The notes below the pieces were generated by a model. The model made no database searches. It saw only the letters and a program-made list of their open reading frames with translations, and had not been told where the DNA came from. A DNA stretch of 64,000 nucleotides. Source: Salipaludibacillus sp. CUR1. Its GTDB lineage: Bacteria; Bacillota; Bacilli; Bacillales; Salisediminibacteriaceae. This document shows positions 44,329 to 53,394 of the stretch, piece by piece; the first letter of the stretch is position 1, and each line of letters starts with the position of its first letter. The translations under genes were made by a program, and so were the position numbers. The DNA lies in contig NZ_JAIWPE010000096.1 of NCBI RefSeq assembly GCF_021028955.1, positions 186,001 through 250,000 on the forward strand. The letters are read 5' to 3'.

Positions 44329-46359
44329 CTAATCGAATTTTGATTCGCGGAAGGCACCCTGTTTTCGAAGCGTTTCCCGCAGACTCCTGTAATCCTCACT
44401 TGTCCAGAAAGCACTTGATTGGACTAACTTAGCAGCATCTTGTCTTGCGACTTCCAGTACTCTGTAATCCTCTATAAGGTCTGCTACTTTAAATTCGGGC
44501 AACCCGCTCTGTTTAACACCGAAGAAATCACCGGGTCCTCTTAACTCCAAATCACGCTGGGATAATTCAAACCCGTCGTTTGTCTCAGTCATAATACTCA
44601 TTCGTTCTTTTCCCACATCTGTTTTTGGATCTGCAAGTAAAATACAAAAGGCTTGAGCATCTCCCCTGCCAACCCTGCCCCTGAGCTGATGAAGCTGGGA
44701 GAGGCCGAACCTGTCAGCATCATAAATAACCATTAAGGTAGCATTAGGAACATTAACGCCTACTTCTACGACTGTGGTCGAAACTAGCACCTGGCTGTTA
44801 TTCTCAGCAAAGGCGAGCATAACCTGTTCTTTTTCATCGTGGGGAAGCCGGCCATGCATCAGTCCGACAGATACCCCGGGCAAGGCCTGGGCCAGCTGAA
44901 AATGGACGTCAATAGCATTCTGCACATCCAACTGCTCAGACTCTTCAATTAAGGGACAAATGACATATACTTGATGGCCTTTTTGAATTTCCTTTTTCAT
45001 AAAATCAATCACACGCGGCAATTTATCGTGCTTAGCCCAATGGGTTTTAATAGGCTTACGCCCTGCAGGCATCTCATCGATTGTCGATACATCCATGTCC
45101 CCAAAAGCTGAAATAGCCAAAGTACGGGGGATTGGAGTAGCTGTCATAAATAAGACGTCAGGCTGGATTCCTTTTTCTCTTAACACCCTCCGCTGCTGAA
45201 CACCAAAGCGGTGCTGCTCGTCTGTTATTACAAGCCCAAGATTGCTGAATTCCACCCCTTCCTGAATAAGAGCGTGGGTTCCTATTATAATATCCACCTC
45301 TCCTTTCTCAAGGGACTCAAGCGTCTCCCGTTTTTCTTTCGCACGCGAAGAACCTGATATATGGGCAATCTTAAGGCCGGTGTGCTCAAACAATTTTTTT
45401 AGAGACTCGGTATGCTGTTCAGCCAGAATCTCAGTAGGGACCATCAACGCTCCTTGATACCCTGCCAGCACATTAGCATACAGAGCAATAGCAGCCACCA
45501 CCGTTTTTCCCGATCCCACATCTCCCTGTAATAAACGGTTCATACGATAAGGGGACTGTAAATCCTGAAACACTTCTTTTAACACTTTATCCTGGGCTGC
45601 TGTAAGAGGAAAAGGAAGCCTTTGGATAAAATCGTTCACCACGCTTTGATTAAAGGATTTCCCGTTTCCTTTGTCTCCTTCTCTCTGCTCTTTTCTGAAA
45701 AGCTGCATTTTCAGCTGGAACAAAAGAAGTTCTTCGTATATCATCCGCCGTTTGGCCTGTCTGAACGAGTTTAAATCAGTCGGGAAGTGTAAATGGTATA
45801 ATGCTTGTTTCCTGCCTGCCAACTTATAAGTGTCCAGCAGCTGGGCCGGCAGTATTTCTTCAATTGAACTGCCGAATGATGTGAAAGCCTGGTCAATAAG
45901 CTTTCGCAATAAGCGGACTTTCATATCGCCTTTTACGGAATAAACCGGCTCAAGCCTGTCGCTGTTGGGAGACTGGGGTTTAACTGTGCCGCCTGTCATC
46001 ATCATTCGGTTCCGATCAAGTTTTCCAGAGAAAACGAGATGGTCTCCAAGCTGAATTTGCTTTTTTAAATAGGGCTGGTTGAAAAACACGGCCTGCACTA
46101 AGAGACCGTCCACGAAAACGCGCACGGTCAGCCGGGACTTTTTTTTGCCAAAAAACCGAAGTTCAGGTTCGCTGTATACTTTTCCTTGAACAGTTACCCT
46201 CTCGTCATGCTGGACTTCATTCAGAGGGCGGATCGCGTGATCTTCATACCGGAAAGGAAAATGTTCTATTAAATCCTCCACAGTGTCTATGCCCATTTGC
46301 TGAAGCTGTTCAACTGCTCGCGGGCCGGCACCATGAAGGCCGGAAACTGATTGCTTCAT
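44329..46359 (-). CDS. recG: ATP-dependent DNA helicase RecG
   Basis: 676 residues. The N-terminal wedge/OB domain (about 50-150) is followed by Walker A QGDVGSGKT (near 280), the DEQH box VITDEQHRFG and motif III MTATPIPRTLA; the C-terminal helicase motif GRVGRG is present. It reverses stalled forks and branch-migrates junctions. AAGGAGAGAGA precedes the ATG. It ends 13 bases upstream of the fapR -35. Confidence 0.96.
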   Translation of the reverse strand: MKQSVSGLHGAGPRAVEQLQQMGIDTVEDLIEHFPFRYEDHAIRPLNEVQHDERVTVQGKVYSEPELRFFGKKKSRLTVRVFVDGLLVQAVFFNQPYLKKQIQLGDHLVFSGKLDRNRMMMTGGTVKPQSPNSDRLEPVYSVKGDMKVRLLRKLIDQAFTSFGSSIEEILPAQLLDTYKLAGRKQALYHLHFPTDLNSFRQAKRRMIYEELLLFQLKMQLFRKEQREGDKGNGKSFNQSVVNDFIQRLPFPLTAAQDKVLKEVFQDLQSPYRMNRLLQGDVGSGKTVVAAIALYANVLAGYQGALMVPTEILAEQHTESLKKLFEHTGLKIAHISGSSRAKEKRETLESLEKGEVDIIIGTHALIQEGVEFSNLGLVITDEQHRFGVQQRRVLREKGIQPDVLFMTATPIPRTLAISAFGDMDVSTIDEMPAGRKPIKTHWAKHDKLPRVIDFMKKEIQKGHQVYVICPLIEESEQLDVQNAIDVHFQLAQALPGVSVGLMHGRLPHDEKEQVMLAFAENNSQVLVSTTVVEVGVNVPNATLMVIYDADRFGLSQLHQLRGRVGRGDAQAFCILLADPKTDVGKERMSIMTETNDGFELSQRDLELRGPGDFFGVKQSGLPEFKVADLIEDYRVLEVARQDAAKLVQSSAFWTSEDYRSLRETLRKQGAFRESKFD

Positions 46360-46373
46360 TGTTCTCTCTCTCC

Positions 46374-47255
46374 TTATTTGGAGCCGCTGCCGAATATTTG
46401 CTCCTTGTATCTGACTCCTGTCGGTGTAGCTGCTAATCCTCCTTCACCCGTTTCCCTAAGGGTACTCGGCATCGTTTCCCCTATACGATACATAGCGTCT
46501 ATTACTTCATCACAAGGAATTCTGCTTTCTATTCCTGCCAGTGCCAAATCGGCCGCTACAAGAGCATTAGAAGCGCCAAATGCATTACGTTTAACACAAG
46601 GGACCTCAACTAAACCGGCAACCGGATCACAGACTAATCCAAGCATATTTTTTAAAGCCATGGCCATAGCTTGAGCCGATTGTCTTGGTGTACCTCCGGC
46701 CATTTCCACTATCGCAGCCGCTGCCATACCCGTCGCAGAGCCAACTTCAGCCTGGCATCCTCCCGCCGCCCCGGAAATAGAAGCATTGTTTGCTACTACA
46801 AATCCGAATGCACCACTGACGAATAGATAGCGGACCATTTGCTCTCTTGAAGGATTCAGTTTCTCTTTAACAGCAAATAAAGTACCGGGTACAACTCCGG
46901 CAGCTCCCGCTGTAGGCGTGGCACAAATGGTACCCATCGCAGCATTCACTTCATTGGTAGCCATAGCCTTACTCACTGCATCAAGGATAAGGTTACCGGA
47001 CAGTGTCTCATTTAATTGCATATATTCATTGAGCTTTTTCCCGTCTCCGCCTGTTAAGCCAGATACGGATTTAACTTGCTCTGTTATTCCTCTGTTCACA
47101 GCTCTTTCCATCACATCTAAATTGCGTTCCATCTGTGAAAAAATTTCCTCGTAAGAGCGTTCGTGCACTTCCATTTCCTGTCTGATCATAATTTCCGAGA
47201 CAGGCAGGTTCTTAGTCTCACAAAGCTCTACAAGTTCCTCTACGTTGCGAAACAT
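46374..47255 (-). CDS. sdaAA: L-serine dehydratase, alpha subunit
   Basis: 293 residues from ATG 47255 with AAAGGAGGAAAC upstream. Cysteines for the 4Fe-4S cluster appear in TICATPTAGAAG, GGCQAEVGSA and LVCDPVAG. With SdaAB it deaminates serine to pyruvate. It lies between sdaAB and recG, as in B. subtilis. Confidence 0.95.
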   Translation of the reverse strand: MFRNVEELVELCETKNLPVSEIMIRQEMEVHERSYEEIFSQMERNLDVMERAVNRGITEQVKSVSGLTGGDGKKLNEYMQLNETLSGNLILDAVSKAMATNEVNAAMGTICATPTAGAAGVVPGTLFAVKEKLNPSREQMVRYLFVSGAFGFVVANNASISGAAGGCQAEVGSATGMAAAAIVEMAGGTPRQSAQAMAMALKNMLGLVCDPVAGLVEVPCVKRNAFGASNALVAADLALAGIESRIPCDEVIDAMYRIGETMPSTLRETGEGGLAATPTGVRYKEQIFGSGSK

Positions 47256-47293
47256 GCTGTTTCCTCCTTTGTCTGTAAAACAGAGTTCTTTCA

Positions 47294-47956
47294 TTAATCG
47301 TGAATTTTAGTAACTTTCTTTACATGTTCGAGTTTCGTCAACTCGCCCATCGTTTTTTCATCAATGTTCTGGTCTACTTCAATTACCATCAATGCTTCTT
47401 TCCCCTGTTCTTTTCGGGAAACTTCCATATGCCCGATGTTGATCTCATACTCGGCAAGCTTTGTTGATACTGAGGCAATCGTTCCATAACGGTCATCATG
47501 GACTACGAGAATAGCAGGATGGTTCCCGCTCAGTCTCAGTTCAAATCCGTTAAGCTCTTTTATTTCTACTTTTCCTCCGCCAATCGAGATACCTACGAGC
47601 TCCATTTCTTCTTTCCCTGCACCGAGGCGGATCTTAACGGTGTTCGGGTGGTCGAGGTTAGCCTCCTCTTCATAAAAAGAATAGGAAACCCCTTTGTCTT
47701 CTGCATATTTAAATGACTCAGTCATCCGGGTGTCAAATGTGTCAAAACCTAATATTCCTCCTACGAGCGCCACGTCCGTTCCATGTCCCTGATACGTTTT
47801 AGCAAAAGAACCGTATAAGTGGAATGCCGCCCATTCAGGTTCCTTTTGGAACAGCTGCCTCGCCACCAGCCCGATCCGTGCAGCACCTGCCGTGTGAGAG
47901 CTGGAAGGGCCAACCATCACTGGACCAATAATATCAAAAACGCTTCTGTACTTCAT
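47294..47956 (-). CDS. sdaAB: L-serine dehydratase, beta subunit
   Basis: 220 residues. N-terminal serine dehydratase domain with IIGPVMVGPSSSHTAGAARIG (about 9-29) and a C-terminal ACT domain (about 145-220, LVVHDDRYGTIASVSTKLAE...). Forms the heterodimer with SdaAA. GAAGGAGGAC precedes the ATG. The upstream 368 bases are noncoding, so this is probably the first gene of its operon. Confidence 0.95.
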   Translation of the reverse strand: MKYRSVFDIIGPVMVGPSSSHTAGAARIGLVARQLFQKEPEWAAFHLYGSFAKTYQGHGTDVALVGGILGFDTFDTRMTESFKYAEDKGVSYSFYEEEANLDHPNTVKIRLGAGKEEMELVGISIGGGKVEIKELNGFELRLSGNHPAILVVHDDRYGTIASVSTKLAEYEINIGHMEVSRKEQGKEALMVIEVDQNIDEKTMGELTKLEHVKKVTKIHD

Positions 47957-48119
47957 ACAGATGTCCTCCTTCGTCTATACCGAGCCAACACTATATAAGA
48001 AAATCAACCAGTCGTTTTATTATAAAAAAAGCAGTAAATAGTAAATCACCTGTCTGACATGTTTATCTTAACAAATTGGTAAAAAAAGAGCTATTATATT
48101 TACAAAAACAGTGAGAACG

Positions 48120-48245
48120 CCTAAGGGATTAAGCGCAGTCTGAAGATCCAATTCAACGCAGCTCCAGGCTGAGTTGAATTTAGCTGAAGACAAGCCCCCT
48201 GGGCAAGCGCCCGCCTGGCGGACTGAAATCACGGCTTTTCTAAAA
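48120..48245. repeat. GC-rich structured intergenic block
   Basis: Differs in composition from its AT-rich neighbours. It holds an 8-bp inverted repeat AATTCAAC/GTTGAATT (48150-48157 and 48173-48180) and a CGCCCGCCTGGCGG stretch. It could be another short dispersed element or a small RNA; nothing in the window repeats it. Confidence 0.3.
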
Positions 48246-48250
48246 AGAAC

Positions 48251-48282
48251 AGCCGAACAAAATTCTAAAATTTTGTTCGGCT
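48251..48282 (-). terminator. Terminator of the fakA-fakB transcript
   Basis: A 14-bp perfect stem (48251-48264 with 48269-48282, loop of 4) followed by GTTCTTTTT on the minus strand, 43 bases after the degV stop. Confidence 0.85.
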
Positions 48283-48324
48283 TTCTTAACGATTACTATT
48301 CTTTTATCCCAGCGGGTTTAGTAA

Positions 48325-49188
48325 TTATGAGTTTTTCAGGCGTGTCACAGATACTGATACCGTGCCGGGGCCGACATGTGTACCAATCACAGGGCCAATA
48401 CTGGTTATAGTCTCTTTTTTAATTGAAAAATGTTCATGCATCTGCTTCATAAGAGCCTCAGCCTCAGATTCCGACTGGGCATGGGAAATTCCAACATGAA
48501 TGTCGTCGCGGCCATAACGGTCCTGAAACTCCTGAATAATTCTGTTAACAGCTTTCTTTTGCCCGCGAACTTTTTCAAATGGATAAACTTCGCCTTCCTT
48601 AGTTAAAGACAATATCGGTTTAATTTTCAACAGTGATCCAAGAACCGCCGAAGCTTTTCCTATCCGCCCATTTTTCTCAAGGTATTCTAAAGTATCGACC
48701 ATAAAAAACACCGAAGTATCTTCCAAAAGCTCGTTTACTCTTTCAAGGCATTCCTCTTTAGATGCCCCTTCTTTAGCAAGAGCAGCCACTTCGACTACGA
48801 TAATACCGATCGCATAGGACGCGCGCTTTGAGTCCACGACAGTTACAGGGACCTCATCCCCCAAGGTCTGAGAGGCTATATATGCAGACTGGAATGTGCC
48901 GCTCAGTTTGGAAGAAAGATGTATTGAAATAATATCCGGCTTGTCCACCTTTTCAAACAGTTGCCGGTACTCTGTTTCAAACTGATGGGGGGTAGGCTGG
49001 GAAGTCGTAGGTATTGACTCAGCCTCAGCTAATTTTGTATAAAACTGGTCTGCAGTCAGATTAACCCCGTCTTCATAAGTTTCTTCGGCGAAATGAACTT
49101 TGAGCGGGACAACTGTTATATCGAGCTCTTTTTGAAGCTCTGCAGGAATGTCTGCAGTGGAATCTGTAACAATTTTAACTTTACCCAT
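48325..49188 (-). CDS. DegV family fatty acid-binding protein (FakB type)
   Basis: 287 residues from ATG 49188 with AAGGGG 8 bases upstream. VKIVTDSTADIP at the N-terminus, PTTSQPTP (about 62), HLSSKLSGT and TVVDSK are the DegV/FakB pattern; the C-terminal GPVIGTHVGPGTVSV binds the fatty-acid head group. FakB presents exogenous fatty acids to the kinase FakA, whose gene is 43 bases upstream. B. subtilis keeps its FakB genes elsewhere. Ligand preference cannot be told. Confidence 0.88.
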   Translation of the reverse strand: MGKVKIVTDSTADIPAELQKELDITVVPLKVHFAEETYEDGVNLTADQFYTKLAEAESIPTTSQPTPHQFETEYRQLFEKVDKPDIISIHLSSKLSGTFQSAYIASQTLGDEVPVTVVDSKRASYAIGIIVVEVAALAKEGASKEECLERVNELLEDTSVFFMVDTLEYLEKNGRIGKASAVLGSLLKIKPILSLTKEGEVYPFEKVRGQKKAVNRIIQEFQDRYGRDDIHVGISHAQSESEAEALMKQMHEHFSIKKETITSIGPVIGTHVGPGTVSVSVTRLKNS

Positions 49189-49231
49189 CAAAAACAACCC
49201 CTTGCTTAATTAGTAGCAGTTAACCCTTCCT

Positions 49232-50917
49232 TTATTCTACAGATAAAATGTAAGAGTAAAGAGGCTGATTTCCTGCATGCACTTCAACTTCTATTTCTGT
49301 GTGCTGTTCTTCGATGTAACGGACTAATTCATCCGCTTCTTTCCCGCTGCGGTCTTCTCCGTGTATTATTGTCACAATTTCGGCGTCTTCTTCTACCATC
49401 TTATCAAGGAGTTCTTTTGCTACTTCCTGGACAGATGGGCCGGTTGAAACGATTGTTTTTTCATGGATCCCCATAAAGTCGCCTTTTTTAATGTCCACGC
49501 CGTTAAGACTTGTGTCTCTTACAGCATAAGTAACTTCTCCTGTTTTAACTTCCTGCATAGCTTCTTTCATTTCCTCAGTGTTTTCCTCAAGAGACTGGGC
49601 TGTATTGTAAGAAAGCATAGCTGCAAGACCTTGAGGTACGGACTTGGAAGGCACCACTGCCACTTCAAGGTCAGAAACTTCAGCCGCCTGTTCGGCAGCC
49701 ATTACGATGTTACTGTTATTAGGCAGAAGAATTATTTTTTCAGCGTGGCATTCGTCGATCGCCTTAATAAAATCTTCAGTAGAAGGGTTCATTGTCTGGC
49801 CGCCTTCAATCACCTTCTTTACACCTAACCCTTTAAATAACTCGGCAATTCCGGCTCCCATTCCTACAGTAATGACAGCAAACTCAGTTTTTTCCTGCTT
49901 GTTTTCCGGTGCAGGAGCTACAGGCTGGGTGCCTTCCTCGTTTAAAATGGTAGTATGCTGTTCACGCATATTTTCTATTTTAACGTTAACTAAAGAACCG
50001 AATTTTTGCGCTTCGGATATAACCTTACCAGGGAATTCAGCATGAATATGGATTTTCAGCAGGTCTTCATCTGAAACAACCAGCAGGGAATCTCCATGCT
50101 TGTCCAGCACCTCTCTGAATTCATCTTCGTTAAAAGAATTTTCTTCAACTTTATCATCTTCAAATTTAACCATTACTTCTGTGCAGTAACCAAACTCGAT
50201 ATCTTCCGTGGCCATGTGGCTTTGGGCAGATTGATGGTGCTCCAGCTTAACGAGCTCATCCATACTGGGTGCATCCTGCTCAACTGTACTGGTTATTTTT
50301 TCACCTTTCAGTACAGCCAGAAACCCTTCATAGATCGTCACAAGCCCCTGGCCGCCTGAGTCCACCACACCTACCTCTTTTAAAACAGGAAGGAGGTCAG
50401 GAGTTCTTTCCAGAGACGCTTTGGCCTCTTCAAGAACGCCTTCCATTAAACCATTAATGTCCTGGCTGTTTTTAACGATTTGGCCGCCTTTATTTGCTGA
50501 GTCTTTGGCTACAGTAAGAATTGTTCCCTCTACAGGTTTCATTACTGCTTTATAAGCCATGTCTACTCCATAGTTAAATGCTTTACTCAAGTCTTCCGCT
50601 GTAATGGTTTCTTTGTTTTCCACCGACTTTGAAAAACCCCGGAATAACTGGGATAGAATGACACCGGAGTTTCCTCTGGCGCCCATAAGCAGTCCTTTTG
50701 CAAAACTGGATGCAATTTTCCCTACATGGTTTTCAGACTGGGCTTTTACTTCTTTTACGCCAGAAGTAATTGTTAAATTCATATTTGTTCCTGTATCTCC
50801 ATCCGGAACAGGAAAGACATTTAAAGCATCAATTTTTTTGGAATTATTGGAAAGGTTGTTTGCTCCTTCAACAAGCATTTGCGCAAACTTCTTACCTTCA
50901 ATATTTGTGACTGTCAC
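49232..50917 (-). CDS. fakA: Fatty acid kinase FakA (YloV)
   Basis: 561 residues starting at GTG 50917 (TAGGAGGAAC upstream). N-terminal DhaL/Dak2 kinase domain with PVPDGDTGTNMNLT (about 32-45) and GARGNSGVILSQ; a middle domain; a C-terminal domain (about 350-560) with GMGAGIAELFKGLG and ILLPNNSNIVMAAEQAA. It phosphorylates FakB-bound fatty acids to acyl-phosphate. It follows yloU by 24 bases. Confidence 0.95.
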   Translation of the reverse strand: MTVTNIEGKKFAQMLVEGANNLSNNSKKIDALNVFPVPDGDTGTNMNLTITSGVKEVKAQSENHVGKIASSFAKGLLMGARGNSGVILSQLFRGFSKSVENKETITAEDLSKAFNYGVDMAYKAVMKPVEGTILTVAKDSANKGGQIVKNSQDINGLMEGVLEEAKASLERTPDLLPVLKEVGVVDSGGQGLVTIYEGFLAVLKGEKITSTVEQDAPSMDELVKLEHHQSAQSHMATEDIEFGYCTEVMVKFEDDKVEENSFNEDEFREVLDKHGDSLLVVSDEDLLKIHIHAEFPGKVISEAQKFGSLVNVKIENMREQHTTILNEEGTQPVAPAPENKQEKTEFAVITVGMGAGIAELFKGLGVKKVIEGGQTMNPSTEDFIKAIDECHAEKIILLPNNSNIVMAAEQAAEVSDLEVAVVPSKSVPQGLAAMLSYNTAQSLEENTEEMKEAMQEVKTGEVTYAVRDTSLNGVDIKKGDFMGIHEKTIVSTGPSVQEVAKELLDKMVEEDAEIVTIIHGEDRSGKEADELVRYIEEQHTEIEVEVHAGNQPLYSYILSVE

Positions 50918-50941
50918 GAATGTTCCTCCTAACTATAACTT

Positions 50942-51307
50942 CTACGGGTTGGTAACACGGACACCTTGAACAAAAATATTCACAGAGTCCACTTTTAATC
51001 CGAGCATTTGCTCCAGCTGGTATTTAACTTTAGATTGTACATTATGGGCCACTTCGGAAATTTTCGTACCGTAACTTACAATAATGTACATATCAATGTG
51101 AATTTCTTCATTTTCTTTTTCGCGAATGACCACACCGCGACCGAGGTTTTCTTTCCCCAACAGGTCTGTGATACCGTCTTTTAATTGTTTTTGTGAGGCC
51201 ATGCCTACTATTCCGTAGCAGTCCACAGCAGCCCCTCCTGCAATTACCGCCACTACTTCTTTGGAAACATCAATATTGCCAAACTTTGTTTTCATCTCTA
51301 TGGTCAT
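50942..51307 (-). CDS. yloU: Asp23/YloU family envelope-stress protein
   Basis: 121 residues. GNIDVSKEVVAVIAGGAAVDCYGIVGMA (about 8-35) and HIDMYIIVSYGTKISEVAHNVQSKVKYQLEQM are the Asp23 family signature. Cytoplasmic proteins of this family associate with the membrane through partners. Function in Bacillus is unknown. It begins the minus-strand yloU-fakA-fakB unit, divergent from rpmB. Confidence 0.93.
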   Translation of the reverse strand: MTIEMKTKFGNIDVSKEVVAVIAGGAAVDCYGIVGMASQKQLKDGITDLLGKENLGRGVVIREKENEEIHIDMYIIVSYGTKISEVAHNVQSKVKYQLEQMLGLKVDSVNIFVQGVRVTNP

Positions 51308-51471
51308 CTGAAACTGCCTCCCTTTAAGGTCTTTACCTTTATGGCTATCGTCATTTTACTATAAAACATACGAATTTAAAAGAAGATCCGGCGGCTGCAA
51401 AAGCACTATTACTTTATTGTTTTTTTGCGCCCCTGTCAAGTACATTTGCTTGATAAAAAAACAAATATGAC

Positions 51472-51500
51472 TTGAATTCTTTGACTTGCTATGCTAATAT
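51472..51500 (+). promoter_or_regulatory. rpmB promoter
   Basis: TTGAAT (51472-51477) and TAATAT (51495-51500), 17-base spacer, 76 bases before rpmB on the plus strand. Confidence 0.6.
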
Positions 51501-51576
51501 AACCAAGTGTTTCATTTTGATACTTGAACCGATTATAAACGATTAGACTTATCGTATAGTTGAAGGAGGGAATATC

Positions 51577-51765
51577 ATGGCAAGAAAATGTGTTGTCACA
51601 GGCAGAGGCCCTAAATCCGGAAATAAACGTTCTCACGCATTAAATGCTACTAAGCGCCGTTGGGGTGCAAACGTACAAAAAGTCCGTATTTTAGTTGACG
51701 GAAAGCCGAAGCGTGTTTACGTTTCTGCTAAAGCACTGAAATCAGGCAAAGTAGAAAGAGTTTAA
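51577..51765 (+). CDS. rpmB: 50S ribosomal protein L28
   Basis: 62 residues, basic. [27 protein letters not shown]-like N-terminus and the [18 protein letters not shown] end are diagnostic. The second Cys pair of zinc-binding L28 forms is missing (one Cys only), so this is the non-zinc type. GAAGGAGGGAA precedes the ATG. It is transcribed against its neighbours and has its own promoter and terminator. Confidence 0.97.
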   Translation: MARKCVVTGRGPKSGNKRSHALNATKRRWGANVQKVRILVDGKPKRVYVSAKALKSGKVERV

Positions 51766-51780
51766 TCACTCCACTGTTAA

Positions 51781-51806
51781 AAAACGGCGCAAATCTGCGC
51801 CGTTTT
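51781..51806. terminator. Terminator of rpmB (possibly bidirectional)
   Basis: An 11-bp perfect stem (51781-51791 with 51796-51806, loop of 4) with T-run on the plus strand and A-run at the left, between convergent rpmB and spoVM. Confidence 0.88.
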
Positions 51807-51829
51807 TTCATGCATTTATGACTGGCTTT

Positions 51830-51910
51830 TTACCCTTTTCGGAAGGATCCCATCACCGCACGTACAAAGCCTCCAATAAATTTTGGTAATTTAATCGTAT
51901 AAAATTTCAT
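51830..51910 (-). CDS. spoVM: Stage V sporulation protein M
   Basis: A 26-residue amphipathic peptide, starting MKFYTIKLPKF and ending GSFRKG, too short for most gene finders. It matches SpoVM of B. subtilis at nearly all positions. SpoVM recognises the positive curvature of the forespore membrane and anchors SpoIVA, the coat base. Pro9 is conserved. It has a strong CGAGGAGGGG site 5 bases upstream and sits between thiN and rpmB, as in B. subtilis. I did not find a clear sigma-E promoter. Confidence 0.95.
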   Translation of the reverse strand: MKFYTIKLPKFIGGFVRAVMGSFRKG

Positions 51911-52041
51911 GCTTTCCCCTCCTCGAAAGAACAACCCCTCATAGAGTTCTGATGATTGAGAAATCATAAATCGGTGCCTCGTTATTACACATTATATTCA
52001 TGAAGAAAAAAATAGTACCTTTTTTTCAAAAATGATAATTA

Positions 52042-52692
52042 TCAAGCTTTATCCATTGACTGAAATAAGTAAAGTCTTCCCTTTTTAAAAGATACTTTTC
52101 CGGTTTCAGCTGTTAATTCATTACTGATACATAAGCTGGATCCCTGCTCAATGTCTTTATTCTCAAGAGGGTAACGGAAGCCTTGCATGGTGAGCCCTTT
52201 CACCTCTTCTGTAAAAGGGAGCATAGAATAGTACTTAAAATTTTCTTTATTAAAAGTGTAAATGCCAGGGTCTAATATTGTTATTTTATTCCACCGATCC
52301 TCGAGATATACAGGAACATTTACTTTTAAGCCTTTAAGAATAAGATGGGCGTTCATAAACAAGTGGTCAAGTCTGCCGCCGGTAGCCCCAAGCAGAATAA
52401 TTTGAGAAGGGTTTTGACGGAGGCACCAGTTAATTGCAATCTCCATATCTGTTTCATCTTTCTCTTTTGGGTAAATCTCTATATTTTTGAGCTTTGACTG
52501 TACCCACTGTCTTTCTTCCCCGGTAATTGAATCAAAATCACCGAAAGCCATAAGCGGCATTATTCCGAAGGTTAAAAGATTATAAACTCCCCGGTCCACC
52601 CCTATCCAGGCTGCTGCAGGATATTTCTCCTGCATTTTATCCAGTTCAGGGACCGATGTTTCCGGCCCGCTCCCGAGAAGTATAAAAGTCAA
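52042..52692 (-). CDS. thiN: Thiamine pyrophosphokinase ThiN
   Basis: 216 residues starting at TTG 52692 (AAAGGAGAGA upstream). FGDFDSI (about 50), DETDMEIAI and LLGATGGRLDHLFMN (about 97-111) are catalytic-site segments of the family. It converts thiamine directly to thiamine diphosphate. It follows thiT by 46 bases and is therefore probably under the same TPP riboswitch, forming a salvage pair. Confidence 0.95.
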   Translation of the reverse strand: MTFILLGSGPETSVPELDKMQEKYPAAAWIGVDRGVYNLLTFGIMPLMAFGDFDSITGEERQWVQSKLKNIEIYPKEKDETDMEIAINWCLRQNPSQIILLGATGGRLDHLFMNAHLILKGLKVNVPVYLEDRWNKITILDPGIYTFNKENFKYYSMLPFTEEVKGLTMQGFRYPLENKDIEQGSSLCISNELTAETGKVSFKKGRLYLFQSMDKA

Positions 52693-52738
52693 AGTTATCT
52701 CTCCTTTAAGTGAAGCAGCCCTTCCGGCCGTGTCACGG

Positions 52739-53290
52739 TTATGCTGGCTGAAGGATTCTTCTGCTTCCTGTATTTAATAAAATCAGAACGATTAAACAGA
52801 CAATCATTGAAGGCAGAAGATATGAAATATTATACGTAAAAGCATAAACAGCTACAGGAGTACCTTCCGGAGCAAATTCTCCGAACCAGACCACACCTGC
52901 AGTAAAATGAGCAAGAAATCTCATTGCAACCCCTGCTGTGACACCTAGAATTAATGAGATAACAACTTGAGGCCCGCTTGCTTTCCCTTTAATTGTAAAC
53001 AAGCCGGCCAACCCGATCACCGCAAAAGCTACCGGATAATCCAGCAAAGCTTGCAGCCAGTGAACAATAAAGGGGTTATAGATCATATTAATGATTCCAA
53101 AGATTAATCCTGTGGCCACCCCCGGCCGAACACCTCTCCGGAATGCCATAACCAGAATAGGGAGCATCGCTAAGGAAACTGAACCTCCCTGAGGCCAAAA
53201 GCGCAAAAATGTCAGCAAATCAAGTATGACTGCCAAAGCTGCCATCATTGCTACTTCCGCCATGATCAGTGTCGATCTTGAATTATTCAA
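52739..53290 (-). CDS. thiT: Thiamine transporter ThiT (YuaJ family, ECF S component)
   Basis: 183 residues starting at TTG 53290 with AAAGGAGAGG 6 bases upstream. About six hydrophobic helices. WPQGGSVSLAMLPILV (about 32-47) and GEFAPEGTPVAVYAFTYNISYLLPS (about 138-162) match ThiT closely. It captures thiamine for the shared ECF energising module, which is encoded elsewhere. The upstream TPP riboswitch is strong support. In B. subtilis yuaJ is not at this locus. Confidence 0.93.
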   Translation of the reverse strand: MNNSRSTLIMAEVAMMAALAVILDLLTFLRFWPQGGSVSLAMLPILVMAFRRGVRPGVATGLIFGIINMIYNPFIVHWLQALLDYPVAFAVIGLAGLFTIKGKASGPQVVISLILGVTAGVAMRFLAHFTAGVVWFGEFAPEGTPVAVYAFTYNISYLLPSMIVCLIVLILLNTGSRRILQPA

Positions 53291-53356
53291 AGTAACCCTC
53301 TCCTTTATTTAGTAAAATACGAACCGCAAAGGAAGGGGCTGAACTGAAAAATAAAA

Positions 53357-53387
53357 AACAGCTATTGCCTCAAATGCAACAGCCGTT
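53357..53387 (-). terminator. Riboswitch expression-platform terminator
   Basis: A 12-bp stem with two G-U pairs (53376-53387 with 53357-53368, loop of 7) followed by a U-run on the minus strand, between the TPP aptamer and thiT. Ligand binding would favour it and reduce thiT-thiN expression. Confidence 0.85.
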
Positions 53388-53394
53388 TATACCG

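Larger units (their letters stand above)
47957..48324. other. Noncoding region between degV/fakB and sdaAB
   Basis: No credible gene. The sdaAB-proximal part is AT-rich (probable promoter, -10-like TATAAT near 48096 on the minus strand, not firm). A GC-rich structured block fills about 48120-48245, and the degV terminator lies at 48251-48282. Confidence 0.6.

Noticed and set aside
52032-52043. Perfect palindrome TGATAATTATCA at the thiN stop, like half of a Fur box.
   Set aside because: It lacks the central bases of the 7-1-7 Fur pattern and lies downstream of a gene rather than at a promoter.
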